DNA of 10,390 bases from Verrucomicrobiota bacterium (GCA_003694825.1 RFJS01000214.1:1-10390), one strand, 5' to 3'. Counted from the stretch's first letter, positions 1 to 7,097 are shown. Notes: generated by a model not told the origin, from the sequence alone. A program made the numbers and translations.

Positions 1-51
1 GTTCGCGTAGCGGCCCACCGGCCCTTGCGATACCCGGCCGGCCACGGCCAA
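1..51 (-). other. Possible 5' end of a further minus-strand gene (window edge)
   Basis: On the minus strand a frame is open from inside the preceding gene to the window edge. It holds a TTG at 51 and a GTG at 45 as the only start codons near the edge, with a GGGGG run a few bases upstream of the TTG. From the GTG it would read VAGRVSQGPVGRYAN to the edge. I do not recognise the protein, and 15-17 codons are too few to decide. It could be the start of the next gene in the same direction or chance open frame in GC-rich DNA. The rest of the stretch 1-146 shows no gene I can support. Confidence 0.2.
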
Positions 52-65
52 CAGGCCCCCGTCCG

Positions 66-97
66 AAAAATTGCCGCTATACGCTCCTCGGCGCGGC
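66..97 (-). terminator. Weak candidate intrinsic terminator after the thioesterase gene
   Basis: Read on the minus strand, GCCGC (97-93) can pair with GCGGC (77-73) across a 15-base loop and is followed by AATTTTT (72-66). It lies about 50 bases beyond the thioesterase stop codon, where the minus-strand operon could end. The stem is only five base pairs and the loop is long, so termination would be inefficient at best. An imperfect tandem repeat overlaps the 5' arm. Confidence 0.25.
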
Positions 98-146
98 GCT
101 CCCCTCGGCGCGACGCTTTCTGCGGGAACGACGGGGGCCGGACTTT

Positions 147-635
147 TCAGGCGCGCTCTGAGCCGCTTCCGCGGTGGGTGTCTCGCTCTCTCTGCGCCTC
201 CGGTTTCGCCGCCGGGACGTAGTAGTTGGTCGCCCGCCCGGTGCTGACGAGGCGGCCTGACTCGACATGATACACTTCCACCAGATGCACGATCATCGTG
301 CGCGACCGCCGCACCACCCGGGCGATTGCCCGGACCGAGCCATCAGAGACGGCGCGAAGGTGGGTTGCGTTGATCTCGACGCCCACCGGCATCCGCTCGG
401 CGAGGTCGATCCCCCAGCACGCATGCATGCTCGCGGCGGATTCCATGAGAAACACCGTCATGCCCCCATGCAGCAGCCCCGCCGGCTGGCGCACGCGTTC
501 GCAGACAGGCATGGTGATGGCCAGATGCTCGTCATCGCCCGACTCGACGCGCACCTCCATCGCCTCCAGGGCCGTGCCGGGCGCGAAGGGCACAAAATCC
601 TCTATGCGTTCGATACGTCGGCGGGGAAAGGTCAT
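147..635 (-). CDS. Hotdog-fold acyl-CoA thioesterase, YdiI/MenI-like (PaaI superfamily)
   Basis: A 162-residue protein with the single hotdog domain of small cytoplasmic acyl-CoA thioesterases. The clearest signatures are a QPAGLLHGG stretch (about residues 50-58) followed by an MES in which Glu65 sits at the catalytic acid position of the 4HBT type II/YdiI group, and VGVEINATHLRAVSDG (about 84-99), which closely resembles E. coli YdiI (MenI). YdiI hydrolyses 1,4-dihydroxy-2-naphthoyl-CoA in menaquinone synthesis, but relatives accept many acyl-CoAs and no men gene is visible here, so the substrate is open. The C-terminal 20 or so residues are a charged, low-complexity tail beyond the fold. 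The ATG start lies 29 bases after the phosphorylase stop, which suggests co-transcription. The gap contains short GATCCC-like repeats and no clear Shine-Dalgarno sequence. Confidence 0.88.
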   Translation of the reverse strand: MTFPRRRIERIEDFVPFAPGTALEAMEVRVESGDDEHLAITMPVCERVRQPAGLLHGGMTVFLMESAASMHACWGIDLAERMPVGVEINATHLRAVSDGSVRAIARVVRRSRTMIVHLVEVYHVESGRLVSTGRATNYYVPAAKPEAQRERDTHRGSGSERA

Positions 636-664
636 CGGGATCGGGATTTGGATTTCGGGCGGGT

Positions 665-1972
665 TCAGGAGATTTCACCGAGAATCATCGGAGGCTGGTC
701 CGGCGGACGTTCGCCGAGGGAAAAGGCCGACCGGGCAAGCGCGACCGCCTCCTCCAGCCCCGCCTCATCGTTGACGTGCAGACAACAGAGCGGCTCGCCG
801 ACATCGACTGCCTCGCCGACCTGACGGATCGCCGCCACCCCCACGGCATGATCGATCGCATCTTCCACCCGGCGGCGAGCCGCGCCCAGACAAATGCCGG
901 CCCGGGCGATCCGCATCGCGTCGATATCGACGACGTAGCCGCTTTCCGTTGACGGGATTTCAACGATCCGCCGCGCCCTCGGCAGTCGATCATAGTCGTC
1001 GATCACGCCGGGATCTCCCCCCTGCTCGGCGATGATCGCCCGAAACTTCTCGAGCGCGGCACCGGAAGCGAGCACCTCCCGCAGCCGGACGGCTGCCGAC
1101 TCCGGATCGGGGGCCAGCCCGCCGAGCACGAGCATCCGCGCGGTGAGCGCGAGCGTGACCTCCATGAGATCATCCGGTCCGCGGCCCTTGAGACTCTCGA
1201 TGGCCTCGATGACTTCGAGGCTATGGCCGACAGCGCGTCCGAGCGGGCGATCCATGGCGGTGAGCAGGGCCCAGGTGGGCCGGCGCATGGCCCGGCCGAT
1301 GGCGACCATGCCCTCGGCGAGCCTTCGCGCGTCGTCGAGCGTCTTCATGAACGCCCCGCGCCCGAACTTCACGTCGAGAACGAGCGCGTCGATGCCCTCG
1401 GCGAGTTTCTTGCTCATGATGCTGGCGCAGATGAGCGGGATGCACTCGACCGTGGCGGTGATGTCGCGCAGGGCGTAGAGTATCCGGTCTGCGGGCACGA
1501 AACGCTCCGTCTGCCCCGCCAGGGCGACACCGGTGCGCTGGAGAGCACGGCGGTAGGCGGATGTGTCGAGAGCGACACGAAAGCCCGGGATGGCCTCGAG
1601 CTTGTCGAGCGTGCCGCCGGTATGGCCGAGGCCGCGGCCGCTGATCATCGGCACGCAGAGCCCCGCGGCGGCGGCGAGGGGAGCGAGGATGAGGGAGACT
1701 TTGTCACCGACGCCGCCAGTTGAATGCTTGTCGACCCTGGGCGCGGTGATTTCGGGAAGGGAGATCACCTCTCCGGAGTGCATCATGGCTTCGGTGAGGT
1801 GCGCGGTCTCGGCCGCGGTCATCCCGCGGAGATAGATCGCCATGAGCAGGGCCGCACTCTGGTAGTCGGCAATGGAACCGTCGACGACACCGCGTATCCA
1901 CGTGTGGATGGCTTCGGCGTCGAGTTCGCCGCCATCGCGCTTGGTGCGAATGATATCCTGGGGCAAGAGCAT
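665..1972 (-). CDS. deoA: Thymidine/pyrimidine-nucleoside phosphorylase
   Basis: Catalyses reversible phosphorolysis of thymidine (or uridine and deoxyuridine) to the free base and (deoxy)ribose-1-phosphate in cytoplasmic pyrimidine salvage. The 435-residue length is normal for the family. The phosphate-binding segment DKHSTGGVGDK (about 81-91) and the family signature SGRGLGHTGGTLDKLE (about 111-126) are intact. The substrate-binding residues of E. coli thymidine phosphorylase map to Arg169, Ser184 and Lys188, in LYALRD and ASIMSKK. The order is an N-terminal helical domain, the central alpha/beta phosphate domain and a C-terminal domain. The SIMSKK form resembles the Bacillus Pdp type, so a broader pyrimidine-nucleoside activity is as likely as strict thymidine specificity; the deoA name is by family only. 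The ATG at 1972 has a GGA nearby and follows the upstream gene by 27 bases. No other deo gene is in view. Confidence 0.95.
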   Translation of the reverse strand: MLLPQDIIRTKRDGGELDAEAIHTWIRGVVDGSIADYQSAALLMAIYLRGMTAAETAHLTEAMMHSGEVISLPEITAPRVDKHSTGGVGDKVSLILAPLAAAAGLCVPMISGRGLGHTGGTLDKLEAIPGFRVALDTSAYRRALQRTGVALAGQTERFVPADRILYALRDITATVECIPLICASIMSKKLAEGIDALVLDVKFGRGAFMKTLDDARRLAEGMVAIGRAMRRPTWALLTAMDRPLGRAVGHSLEVIEAIESLKGRGPDDLMEVTLALTARMLVLGGLAPDPESAAVRLREVLASGAALEKFRAIIAEQGGDPGVIDDYDRLPRARRIVEIPSTESGYVVDIDAMRIARAGICLGAARRRVEDAIDHAVGVAAIRQVGEAVDVGEPLCCLHVNDEAGLEEAVALARSAFSLGERPPDQPPMILGEIS

Positions 1973-1999
1973 CGCGCGTTCCGGATCGGACCGGAGCGT

Positions 2000-2533
2000 T
2001 CAGGATTCGTCGACTCCGTTCAACCCCCATTCGACGGCGTCTTCGGGGGAGAGCTCGAAGGAGAAGGGATCGATGCGGGTGATGCAGCCGTCGCTGAGCC
2101 GACGCACGCGGCCTCCCATGAAGTCGATGAAGGGACGGGTGTGGTGACGCTCCACGTAGGAGAGACAGAGTTCACACTCGTCGCAGAGTGTCTCGACGGC
2201 AACGGGCGCTTCGTCCGGATCGGAGGCATCGGGGTCGTTGAGTTCGACGCGGATGGTGAACGCGGCGCGGATGTAGACTCCCTCGGGGGCGAAACGCACA
2301 CGCAGCTCGTCCGTGCGCCATGCCTCGGACGGCTCATCGTGAGAAGCTTCGGCGTCGAAATCGTCTCCGAAGGCGAGGCGCGGCCAATCGACGCGCATGT
2401 CGAGGACGCCCTGGGTGAGCAGGAAGATGTTCTCCTCGTCCAGCTCGATGTCAGGCCAGTGCACGGCACCGAGCCGCCCGCGGTGCCGGTCGCCGGCTGC
2501 GTTGTAGAGTCCGATAGCCTGTCGATCGTCCAC
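2000..2533 (-). CDS. Unrecognised acidic protein with CxxCxxC motif
   Basis: A 177-residue, strongly acidic protein that I cannot assign to a family. There is no signal peptide or membrane segment, so it is probably cytoplasmic. Its notable feature is Cys117, Cys120 and Cys123 (CDECELC) followed by His130, His131 and Cys150, a set that could bind zinc or another metal. A beta-rich stretch (about 75-100) precedes an acidic linker (about 99-113). The chosen start is the GTG at 2533. The frame is closed just upstream by TGA at 2542-2540, and the next internal ATG (residue 46) would cut into what looks like conserved sequence. No strong Shine-Dalgarno is seen. It sits 156 bases after the cytochrome gene and 27 bases before the phosphorylase gene, so it may head a sub-operon with the phosphorylase and thioesterase. 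Acidic composition and tight spacing support a real gene; function is unknown. Confidence 0.72.
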   Translation of the reverse strand: MDDRQAIGLYNAAGDRHRGRLGAVHWPDIELDEENIFLLTQGVLDMRVDWPRLAFGDDFDAEASHDEPSEAWRTDELRVRFAPEGVYIRAAFTIRVELNDPDASDPDEAPVAVETLCDECELCLSYVERHHTRPFIDFMGGRVRRLSDGCITRIDPFSFELSPEDAVEWGLNGVDES

Positions 2534-2539
2534 GGATGA

Positions 2540-2656
2540 TCATTTAGATACCGTTTCGGCGATCCCGACAAGCGACACCGTGTGCGGAAGGGGAAAGAGC
2601 GCGCGCATTAGACGTCCCCCACCCTCGCCGAACCGTTCCCCAATGTCGCGCAACAT
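2540..2656 (-). other. Small open frame (38 codons) between cytochrome and hypothetical gene
   Basis: An ATG at 2656, with a GAGAGAGG-like purine stretch about 11 bases upstream, opens 38 codons ending in TGA at 2542-2540. A second in-frame ATG lies at 2608. The predicted peptide (starts MLRDIGERF, ends GIAETVSK) matches nothing I know. It shares its frame with both neighbours, so the three are separated only by in-frame TGA codons. Codon use is not clearly gene-like. It may be a small protein or leader peptide, or untranslated spacer of the 2534-2689 gap. I favour spacer. Confidence 0.18.
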
Positions 2657-2689
2657 GTCGGAAGCGACCTCTCTCGCCGGGCGGCACGC

Positions 2690-4954
2690 TCAGGGCTGCC
2701 CGCCTGCTTCGAGGCTTTGCAGGAGTTGGCGGGCGTCCTGGCGTCCGGGCTCGATCTCCAGTGCCCGGCGGGCGGCGAGACGCGCCTCCTCGGAGCGACC
2801 GAGCTGGAGGTAGACGGTCGCGAGGGCATACGGAGCATCGGCGTCCCGGGGCTCGAGCCGCGCCGCCTCACGCAGCGAGACGATCGCTTCCTTCGGGCGG
2901 CCCGTGCGAGCCTGGAGCAGGCCGAGATTGTACCACGCCCGGGCGAGGGTGCGGTCGCGGCGCAGGGTCTCCCCGAGCATGGTTTCGGCGCGCTGGAGCT
3001 CGCCGGCCTCACTCCAGGCAAGCGCCGCGTAGAGGGGCGTCTGCGGATTGTCCGGCGCGAGCTCGGCGGCGCGCTCGAGGGCCCGGGCGGCTTCCCAGGG
3101 TTGCCCGAGGGCATTGTGGACGAAGCCGAGGACCTCGGGGATCTGCGGCGAGAGCGGATCCCACTGCATGGCGGTTTTCAACATGGGCACAGCCCGTGCG
3201 GGATCGCCGCGATTGAACGCGTCCTGAGCAGCGCGGTAGAGGCCGCCGGGCTGATCGAGCGCGGTCTGCATGTAGGTTTCGAATTCACGGCGGGCGGGAT
3301 GGTCGCCGGGCAGCTCCCGGGAGAGCGCCCAGGCGGCATCGATGCGCACGAGGCGGACTGGATCTTCGAGCGCTTTGCGCACGAGCGGACGCGAAGCCGG
3401 GTCGGTGCCGAGGGCACGGACGGCAGCGGCGCGGACGACCGGATCGACGTCCTTGATAAGCTTTCGCGCAATGGCGAGAACGCGTGGATCGGCATGGGCG
3501 AGTCGGTCCGCGACGTTGAGCATGGAGGCGCGCCACGTGGATACAGGCTCGGTTTCGATGAGTTGGAGCAGTTCAGCCACGGCCGCGGTGTCTCCCTGAA
3601 ATCCCGCATGCATCGCGCGGGCGCGTCGCCGATGGCGCGAGCCGTCCATCTTTTCTCCATACCACTTTTCGTAATGCTCGATGGCCCAGTCGACGCTTTG
3701 ATCGCGGTGACATTCGTTGCAGGAGTTGGGGACACCGAGTTCGCGGGTGAGCACCGGATCGGGGATGATGAAGCCGTGATCCCGGCGCGGATCGCGCTGC
3801 ATGTAGGTGCGTTCGCGCATGTGACACTCCACGCAACGGTTTCCCGTGCTGCCTTCGGCGTGGAAGCTGTGCGCGACCGGATCGATCGGCGGAGCGTTGT
3901 TGCGGCCCGGAGCGGTGTGGCACTGCATGCAGATGGCATTGTTTTCCTGCGGAAGCAGGAGCTGGCCGGTGTGAGGATTGTGGCAATCCATGCAGGTGAC
4001 CCCGGCCGCGTGCATCTTGCTGTGCCGGAAGGAACCCCAGACGAAGACTTCCTCGAGGATCTGACCGTCCGGGAAATACATTGTCGGCTCGTCGATGAGC
4101 TGCAGCCGGTAGTGGTCGTCGTATTTCTCACCGGGGACGAAGGCCGGCGTGAGACTGTCGGCACGCGTGTGGCAACCTGCGCATGTTTCCATGGCGCGGC
4201 TGCGGTCCCAGGTGATGTTGTCGACCCGTGCGAGGGCGTCGCCGCCCGGCTCATGCCCGGGCATGACGTGGTGGCACTGGATGCAGCTGACGCCATGCTC
4301 GGTCCAGTTGGAGGCATAGCGGTCGGTCTGTGGGTCGTAGTTCTTCGCGAAAGCCGTGGTGTGGCAGCGGGCGCACATGGAGTTCCAGTTCATGCCCCGA
4401 CCCAGCCAGTGGCCCCACTCTCCGGGATTGCGTTCCTCGTCGCCATAGACCGAGAACCACTCATGCTTGTGCACATCCCAGGCGACATCGGTGGCCTGGA
4501 AACGTCCCGGCTCGATCTCGACGAGGTATTGAACAAGTGGATCACAGGCGAGACGCATGGACGGCCGATATTCGCGGACCTCACCGCTCTTTTTCAGCGT
4601 CTCTCTGATCACGGGCCATCCGTCACCATCGGTGGTAAAGTCGAAGCGCGCCGCCCATGTCTCGGTGGTCTGGCCCTGGAAGGCAGGCGCATCCGCCTGC
4701 GGGATGACATCTCGGTTCGCACGCGCATGGTGTGACTGGCGCCAATCATCGTATTCAGCCTGGTGGCACCTGGAACAGGTGAGCGAGGTCGTCTTTGACC
4801 GCGGAAAAGGCTGGGCCCACGCCGCCACGGGCGGCTCGTCCGAGGCGGAACGACCGCAACCGCCCCCGGCGGCGGCGAGGAGAACGAGCCAGGCTGATAG
4901 CACGGGCCAGGCCACTCCATGCAGGGTCTTCCTGTTGATGCGGGGTTTGATCAT
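2690..4954 (-). CDS. Exported octaheme c-type cytochrome with HEAT-like and TPR repeats
   Basis: A 754-residue electron-transfer protein expected outside the cytoplasm. The N-terminus (MIKPRINRK, then a hydrophobic run at about 15-30 ending GGGCG) is a signal peptide, perhaps a lipoprotein signal with Cys33, although the lipobox is poor. Eight CxxCH haem c motifs begin at Cys60, 194, 224, 258, 321, 342, 374 and 412, in the manner of cytochrome c554/multiheme families. Residues about 440-560 look like HEAT-type helical repeats (DPVVRAAAVRALG, VRLVRIDAAWALS). Residues about 570-750 are tandem TPRs (WYNLGLLQARTGRPKEA, YALATVYLQLGRSEEA), probably a protein-docking arm. I set the start at the ATG at 4954, because the frame remains open to 5323 inside the upstream gene but only 4954 gives a signal peptide; GGAAA precedes it. 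The gene follows the radical SAM gene by 25 bases. The redox partner and substrate are unknown. Confidence 0.93.
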   Translation of the reverse strand: MIKPRINRKTLHGVAWPVLSAWLVLLAAAGGGCGRSASDEPPVAAWAQPFPRSKTTSLTCSRCHQAEYDDWRQSHHARANRDVIPQADAPAFQGQTTETWAARFDFTTDGDGWPVIRETLKKSGEVREYRPSMRLACDPLVQYLVEIEPGRFQATDVAWDVHKHEWFSVYGDEERNPGEWGHWLGRGMNWNSMCARCHTTAFAKNYDPQTDRYASNWTEHGVSCIQCHHVMPGHEPGGDALARVDNITWDRSRAMETCAGCHTRADSLTPAFVPGEKYDDHYRLQLIDEPTMYFPDGQILEEVFVWGSFRHSKMHAAGVTCMDCHNPHTGQLLLPQENNAICMQCHTAPGRNNAPPIDPVAHSFHAEGSTGNRCVECHMRERTYMQRDPRRDHGFIIPDPVLTRELGVPNSCNECHRDQSVDWAIEHYEKWYGEKMDGSRHRRRARAMHAGFQGDTAAVAELLQLIETEPVSTWRASMLNVADRLAHADPRVLAIARKLIKDVDPVVRAAAVRALGTDPASRPLVRKALEDPVRLVRIDAAWALSRELPGDHPARREFETYMQTALDQPGGLYRAAQDAFNRGDPARAVPMLKTAMQWDPLSPQIPEVLGFVHNALGQPWEAARALERAAELAPDNPQTPLYAALAWSEAGELQRAETMLGETLRRDRTLARAWYNLGLLQARTGRPKEAIVSLREAARLEPRDADAPYALATVYLQLGRSEEARLAARRALEIEPGRQDARQLLQSLEAGGQP

Positions 4955-4979
4955 GGGGGGTTTTCCGGGACAGAGCCAG

Positions 4980-6296
4980 TCAGCGGCCGCGCGGCCGACG
5001 CCGGCCGGACGCCGAGGACGTGCTGCGGGCGGCTTCCCGCCGGGCGATGTCCTCGACCATTTCCATGACACGGGCAGGCGGCTGGCGCTTCTGCAGAAGC
5101 GCGACCATCGCCTGCATATAGGGAGCAGAGTGCGTGAAAAAGCGCTTGTAGGCCTTGCAGAGATAGTTGAGGCCCGCTTCTCCATCAGGTGTGCGCAGAA
5201 AGCGGTGCTTCGGGCATTCGCCGTGACAGCAGTGGCGCACCTCACAGCGGCGACAGTAGGCCGGCAGTGCAGCCTTGGCCTCTCCGAACTTCCGCTGGCG
5301 CTCCGAAGAAACCAGCTCGCCAAGCGATTGGTTCAAGAGATTGCCGAGCCGGTATTCCGGATAGACGTAGTGGTCGCAGGCAAAGACGTCGCCATTGTGT
5401 TCGACGGCGATGGCATTGCCGCACTTTTCCGAGAAGACACAAAGGCTCGACCCCATGCCGGCCCAGTTGCCGAGCGTGACATCGAACAGCTGCACAAACA
5501 CGCGCCCGACATCCCGGCGGACCCATTCATCGAAAATCGTCACGAGAAACTCCCCGTAGTGTTCGGGGCGCAGGCTCCACGGCGTGATGTGTGTGCTCTC
5601 GACGAGATTGTCGTCGAGGCTGGGCGGTGCCGAGAGATCGAGCCCGAGCGGGTTGTCCTCGGGCGCAACCCGCTCGACGAGCGGGATAAACTGCATGTAG
5701 CCCGAACCCATGCGGCGAAGGAAGCGATAGACCTCCAGTGGCCGGCGCGAATTGGCGCGGTTGACCACGGTGAGGGTGTTGAAGGCAACTTTGTGCTTCT
5801 TGAGGATCTCCAGGCCCGCCATGACCCGGTCAAACGTGGGTTTTTGGCCACGGTCGACGCGGTATTGATCGTGCAGTTCGCGAGGGCCGTCGATGCTCAG
5901 CCCCACGAGAAAGTCGTGCTCGGCGAGAAACGCGCCCCACTCATCGTCGAGTAGCGTGCCATTGGTCTGCAGCGCATTCTCGATACGACGACCTTCGGCA
6001 TACTTGCGCTGAAGTTCGACCACCTTGCGGAAAAACGGCACGCCGAGCATGGTCGGCTCGCCGCCCTGCCAGGCGAAGTGCACCTCGGGTCCAGGCTGGG
6101 CTGCGATGTAGTCGGCGATGTAACGCTCGAGGACTTCATCGCTCATCCGGAAGTTGCCGCCCTTGGGAAAGAGACGGAGTTTTTCGAGGTAGAAGCAGTA
6201 AGTGCAGTCGAGATTGCACAACGGCCCGATCGGCTTGGTCATGGCATGGAACGGAGCCTGTGCGCGAACCGATTTGCCTGGGCCTGGGGCAGTCAT
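4980..6296 (-). CDS. Radical SAM/SPASM enzyme, anaerobic sulfatase maturase (anSME) type
   Basis: Homologue of the oxygen-sensitive cytoplasmic enzymes that oxidise an active-site Cys or Ser of type I sulfatases to formylglycine. In the 438-residue protein, the AdoMet cluster motif CNLDCTYCFYLEK begins at Cys27, followed by GGEPTMLG (about 79-86). The C-terminal SPASM part keeps the auxiliary-cluster cysteines expected from Clostridium anSME: 286, 292, 307, 348, 351, 357, 361 and 380. Asp308 directly after Cys307 corresponds to its catalytic Asp277. All cluster ligands therefore appear intact. The start chosen is the ATG at 6296, because GGTAGGTG lies just upstream; a GTG two codons earlier (6302) is the alternative. 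The N-terminus is about 12 residues longer than usual before the cluster, and the tail is Arg/Ser-rich. No sulfatase is in the window, so the substrate must be encoded elsewhere or be something other than a sulfatase. It is first in the minus-strand cluster. Confidence 0.92.
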   Translation of the reverse strand: MTAPGPGKSVRAQAPFHAMTKPIGPLCNLDCTYCFYLEKLRLFPKGGNFRMSDEVLERYIADYIAAQPGPEVHFAWQGGEPTMLGVPFFRKVVELQRKYAEGRRIENALQTNGTLLDDEWGAFLAEHDFLVGLSIDGPRELHDQYRVDRGQKPTFDRVMAGLEILKKHKVAFNTLTVVNRANSRRPLEVYRFLRRMGSGYMQFIPLVERVAPEDNPLGLDLSAPPSLDDNLVESTHITPWSLRPEHYGEFLVTIFDEWVRRDVGRVFVQLFDVTLGNWAGMGSSLCVFSEKCGNAIAVEHNGDVFACDHYVYPEYRLGNLLNQSLGELVSSERQRKFGEAKAALPAYCRRCEVRHCCHGECPKHRFLRTPDGEAGLNYLCKAYKRFFTHSAPYMQAMVALLQKRQPPARVMEMVEDIARREAARSTSSASGRRRPRGR

Positions 6297-6369
6297 GCGC
6301 ACCTACCGTGGCGCCCCGCCCGATACGACGAAAGCGAAAAGCGAATGGCACGCTGTGCCCGCCGTGCAG

Positions 6370-6393
6370 CCGGAGCGCGGCGGACCGGAGCGC
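6370..6393. repeat. 9-base direct repeat in divergent promoter region
   Basis: CCGGAGCGC occurs at 6370-6378 and again at 6385-6393, a 15-base period, between the divergent maturase and sigma-factor genes. The second copy overlaps the left arm and loop of the hairpin at 6376-6413. It could be a protein-binding site, but short GC-rich repeats also arise by chance at this composition. Confidence 0.35.
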
Positions 6394-6413
6394 CAACCCG
6401 GTCCGGCGCCGCG
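6376..6413. promoter_or_regulatory. Imperfect inverted repeat in the divergent intergenic region
   Basis: CGGACCGG (6381-6388) is the exact reverse complement of CCGGTCCG (6398-6405), separated by nine bases. Beyond a three-base bulge (6406-6408) the pairing resumes: CGCGG (6376-6380) with CCGCG (6409-6413). The total is 13 base pairs. It lies about 50 bases before the sigma-factor start and 80 bases before the maturase start, so it could be an operator for either gene or a leader hairpin. There is no T-run beside it, so it is not an intrinsic terminator. I could not find a convincing -35/-10 pair for either direction in 6297-6461. Confidence 0.45.
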
Positions 6414-6461
6414 AATTTCGGTTTGCCTGCCGGACCAATCGCGCCATCTTCTTCCGTCGCC

Positions 6462-7091
6462 ATGAACGCTTCCAAGACGCTGGCCAAGACCCTGCCGCTC
6501 ACCCGAGAGCGACGGGAGGAAGCCGATGCGGATCGCCTCCTCATCGAGCGAGTCCAGGCTGGTGAAGTCGCGGCTTTCGACGTGCTGGTGCAGCGCTACC
6601 GGGAGCGAATCTTCAGCGTGATCTACAACCTGACCTCCAACCGCGAGGATGCTGCCGATCTGACGCAGGAGACCTTCATCAAGGCCTTTCAGTCGATCAA
6701 CCGCTTCAAGAAGTCGTCGTCGTTTTTCACCTGGCTCTATCGAATCGCGATCAACAACACGCTGAGCCACCTGCGCAAGCACCGGTTGCGTCGATTCTTC
6801 AGCCTCGAGAAACTCACCGAAGACGAACACAACAAGGAAGTCATCAGCGCTCTCGTCGACAAGTGCGGATCGGATAAAGAGTCCTTGATCAAGGAGTTAC
6901 AGGAAAAATTGAACGAAGCGTTCCAAAAACTGTCTTTCAAGCACAGGACAGTGTTGACCTTGTTCGAAATCGACCAGCTCAGTCACCAGGAGATCGCCGA
7001 GATCATGGACTGCTCAGTGGGCACTGTCCGGTCCCGCCTGCACTACGCGAAGCAACAGATGCAGAGCTACCTGCAGGACTACGTCCGCTGA
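6462..7091 (+). CDS. ECF-type RNA polymerase sigma factor
   Basis: A 209-residue sigma-70 family factor of the group 4 (extracytoplasmic function, SigE/SigW-like) type. Region 2 spans about residues 35-107, with the core-binding DAADLTQETFIKAF (about 63-76) and the -10-binding segment FFTWLYRIAINNTLSHLRK. A charged linker (about 110-148) follows. Region 4 (about 150-203) carries a helix-turn-helix, LSHQEIAEIMDCSVGTVRSRL. Regions 1 and 3 are absent, as expected. I place the start at the ATG at 6462: the frame runs open upstream to 6078, but that part lies antisense to the maturase gene and adds nothing sigma-like. No clear Shine-Dalgarno precedes the ATG. The next gene begins six bases after the stop, which fits co-expression with a regulator. 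No obvious self-recognised AAC-type ECF promoter was found upstream. Confidence 0.95.
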   Translation: MNASKTLAKTLPLTRERREEADADRLLIERVQAGEVAAFDVLVQRYRERIFSVIYNLTSNREDAADLTQETFIKAFQSINRFKKSSSFFTWLYRIAINNTLSHLRKHRLRRFFSLEKLTEDEHNKEVISALVDKCGSDKESLIKELQEKLNEAFQKLSFKHRTVLTLFEIDQLSHQEIAEIMDCSVGTVRSRLHYAKQQMQSYLQDYVR

Positions 7092-7097
7092 ATCCGT

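Noticed and set aside
1724..2539. Plus-strand open frame of 271 codons opposite the phosphorylase start and the acidic hypothetical gene
   Set aside because: Probably a shadow: it spans the boundary between two minus-strand genes. This is less certain than the other shadows because the minus-strand hypothetical gene is itself unrecognised.
2540..2542. In-frame TGA as a selenocysteine or recoded codon joining the small frame to the hypothetical gene
   Set aside because: There is no SECIS-like hairpin that I can see just downstream, other genes in the window use TGA as a normal stop, and the upstream stretch has no gene-like features.
2717..4735. Long plus-strand open frame of 672 codons opposite the cytochrome gene
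   Set aside because: It is an antisense shadow typical of GC-rich coding DNA. The opposite strand carries eight CxxCH motifs and repeats, while this frame has no recognisable domain.
4955..5323. N-terminal extension of the cytochrome by 123 codons
   Set aside because: It overlaps the 3' end of the maturase gene in another frame and would bury the signal peptide that begins at the ATG at 4954.
4557..5954. Plus-strand open frame of 465 codons opposite the maturase and cytochrome genes
   Set aside because: It runs across the junction of two real minus-strand genes and has no protein-family features.
6423..6450. TTGCCT and CATCTT as a -35/-10 promoter for the sigma operon
   Set aside because: The -10 match is poor and the implied transcript start falls almost on the start codon, so it is not supported.
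6078..6461. N-terminal extension of the sigma factor by 128 codons in the same frame
   Set aside because: It lies antisense to the maturase gene and across the divergent intergenic region, and shows no sigma-like sequence; the ATG at 6462 gives a standard ECF length.
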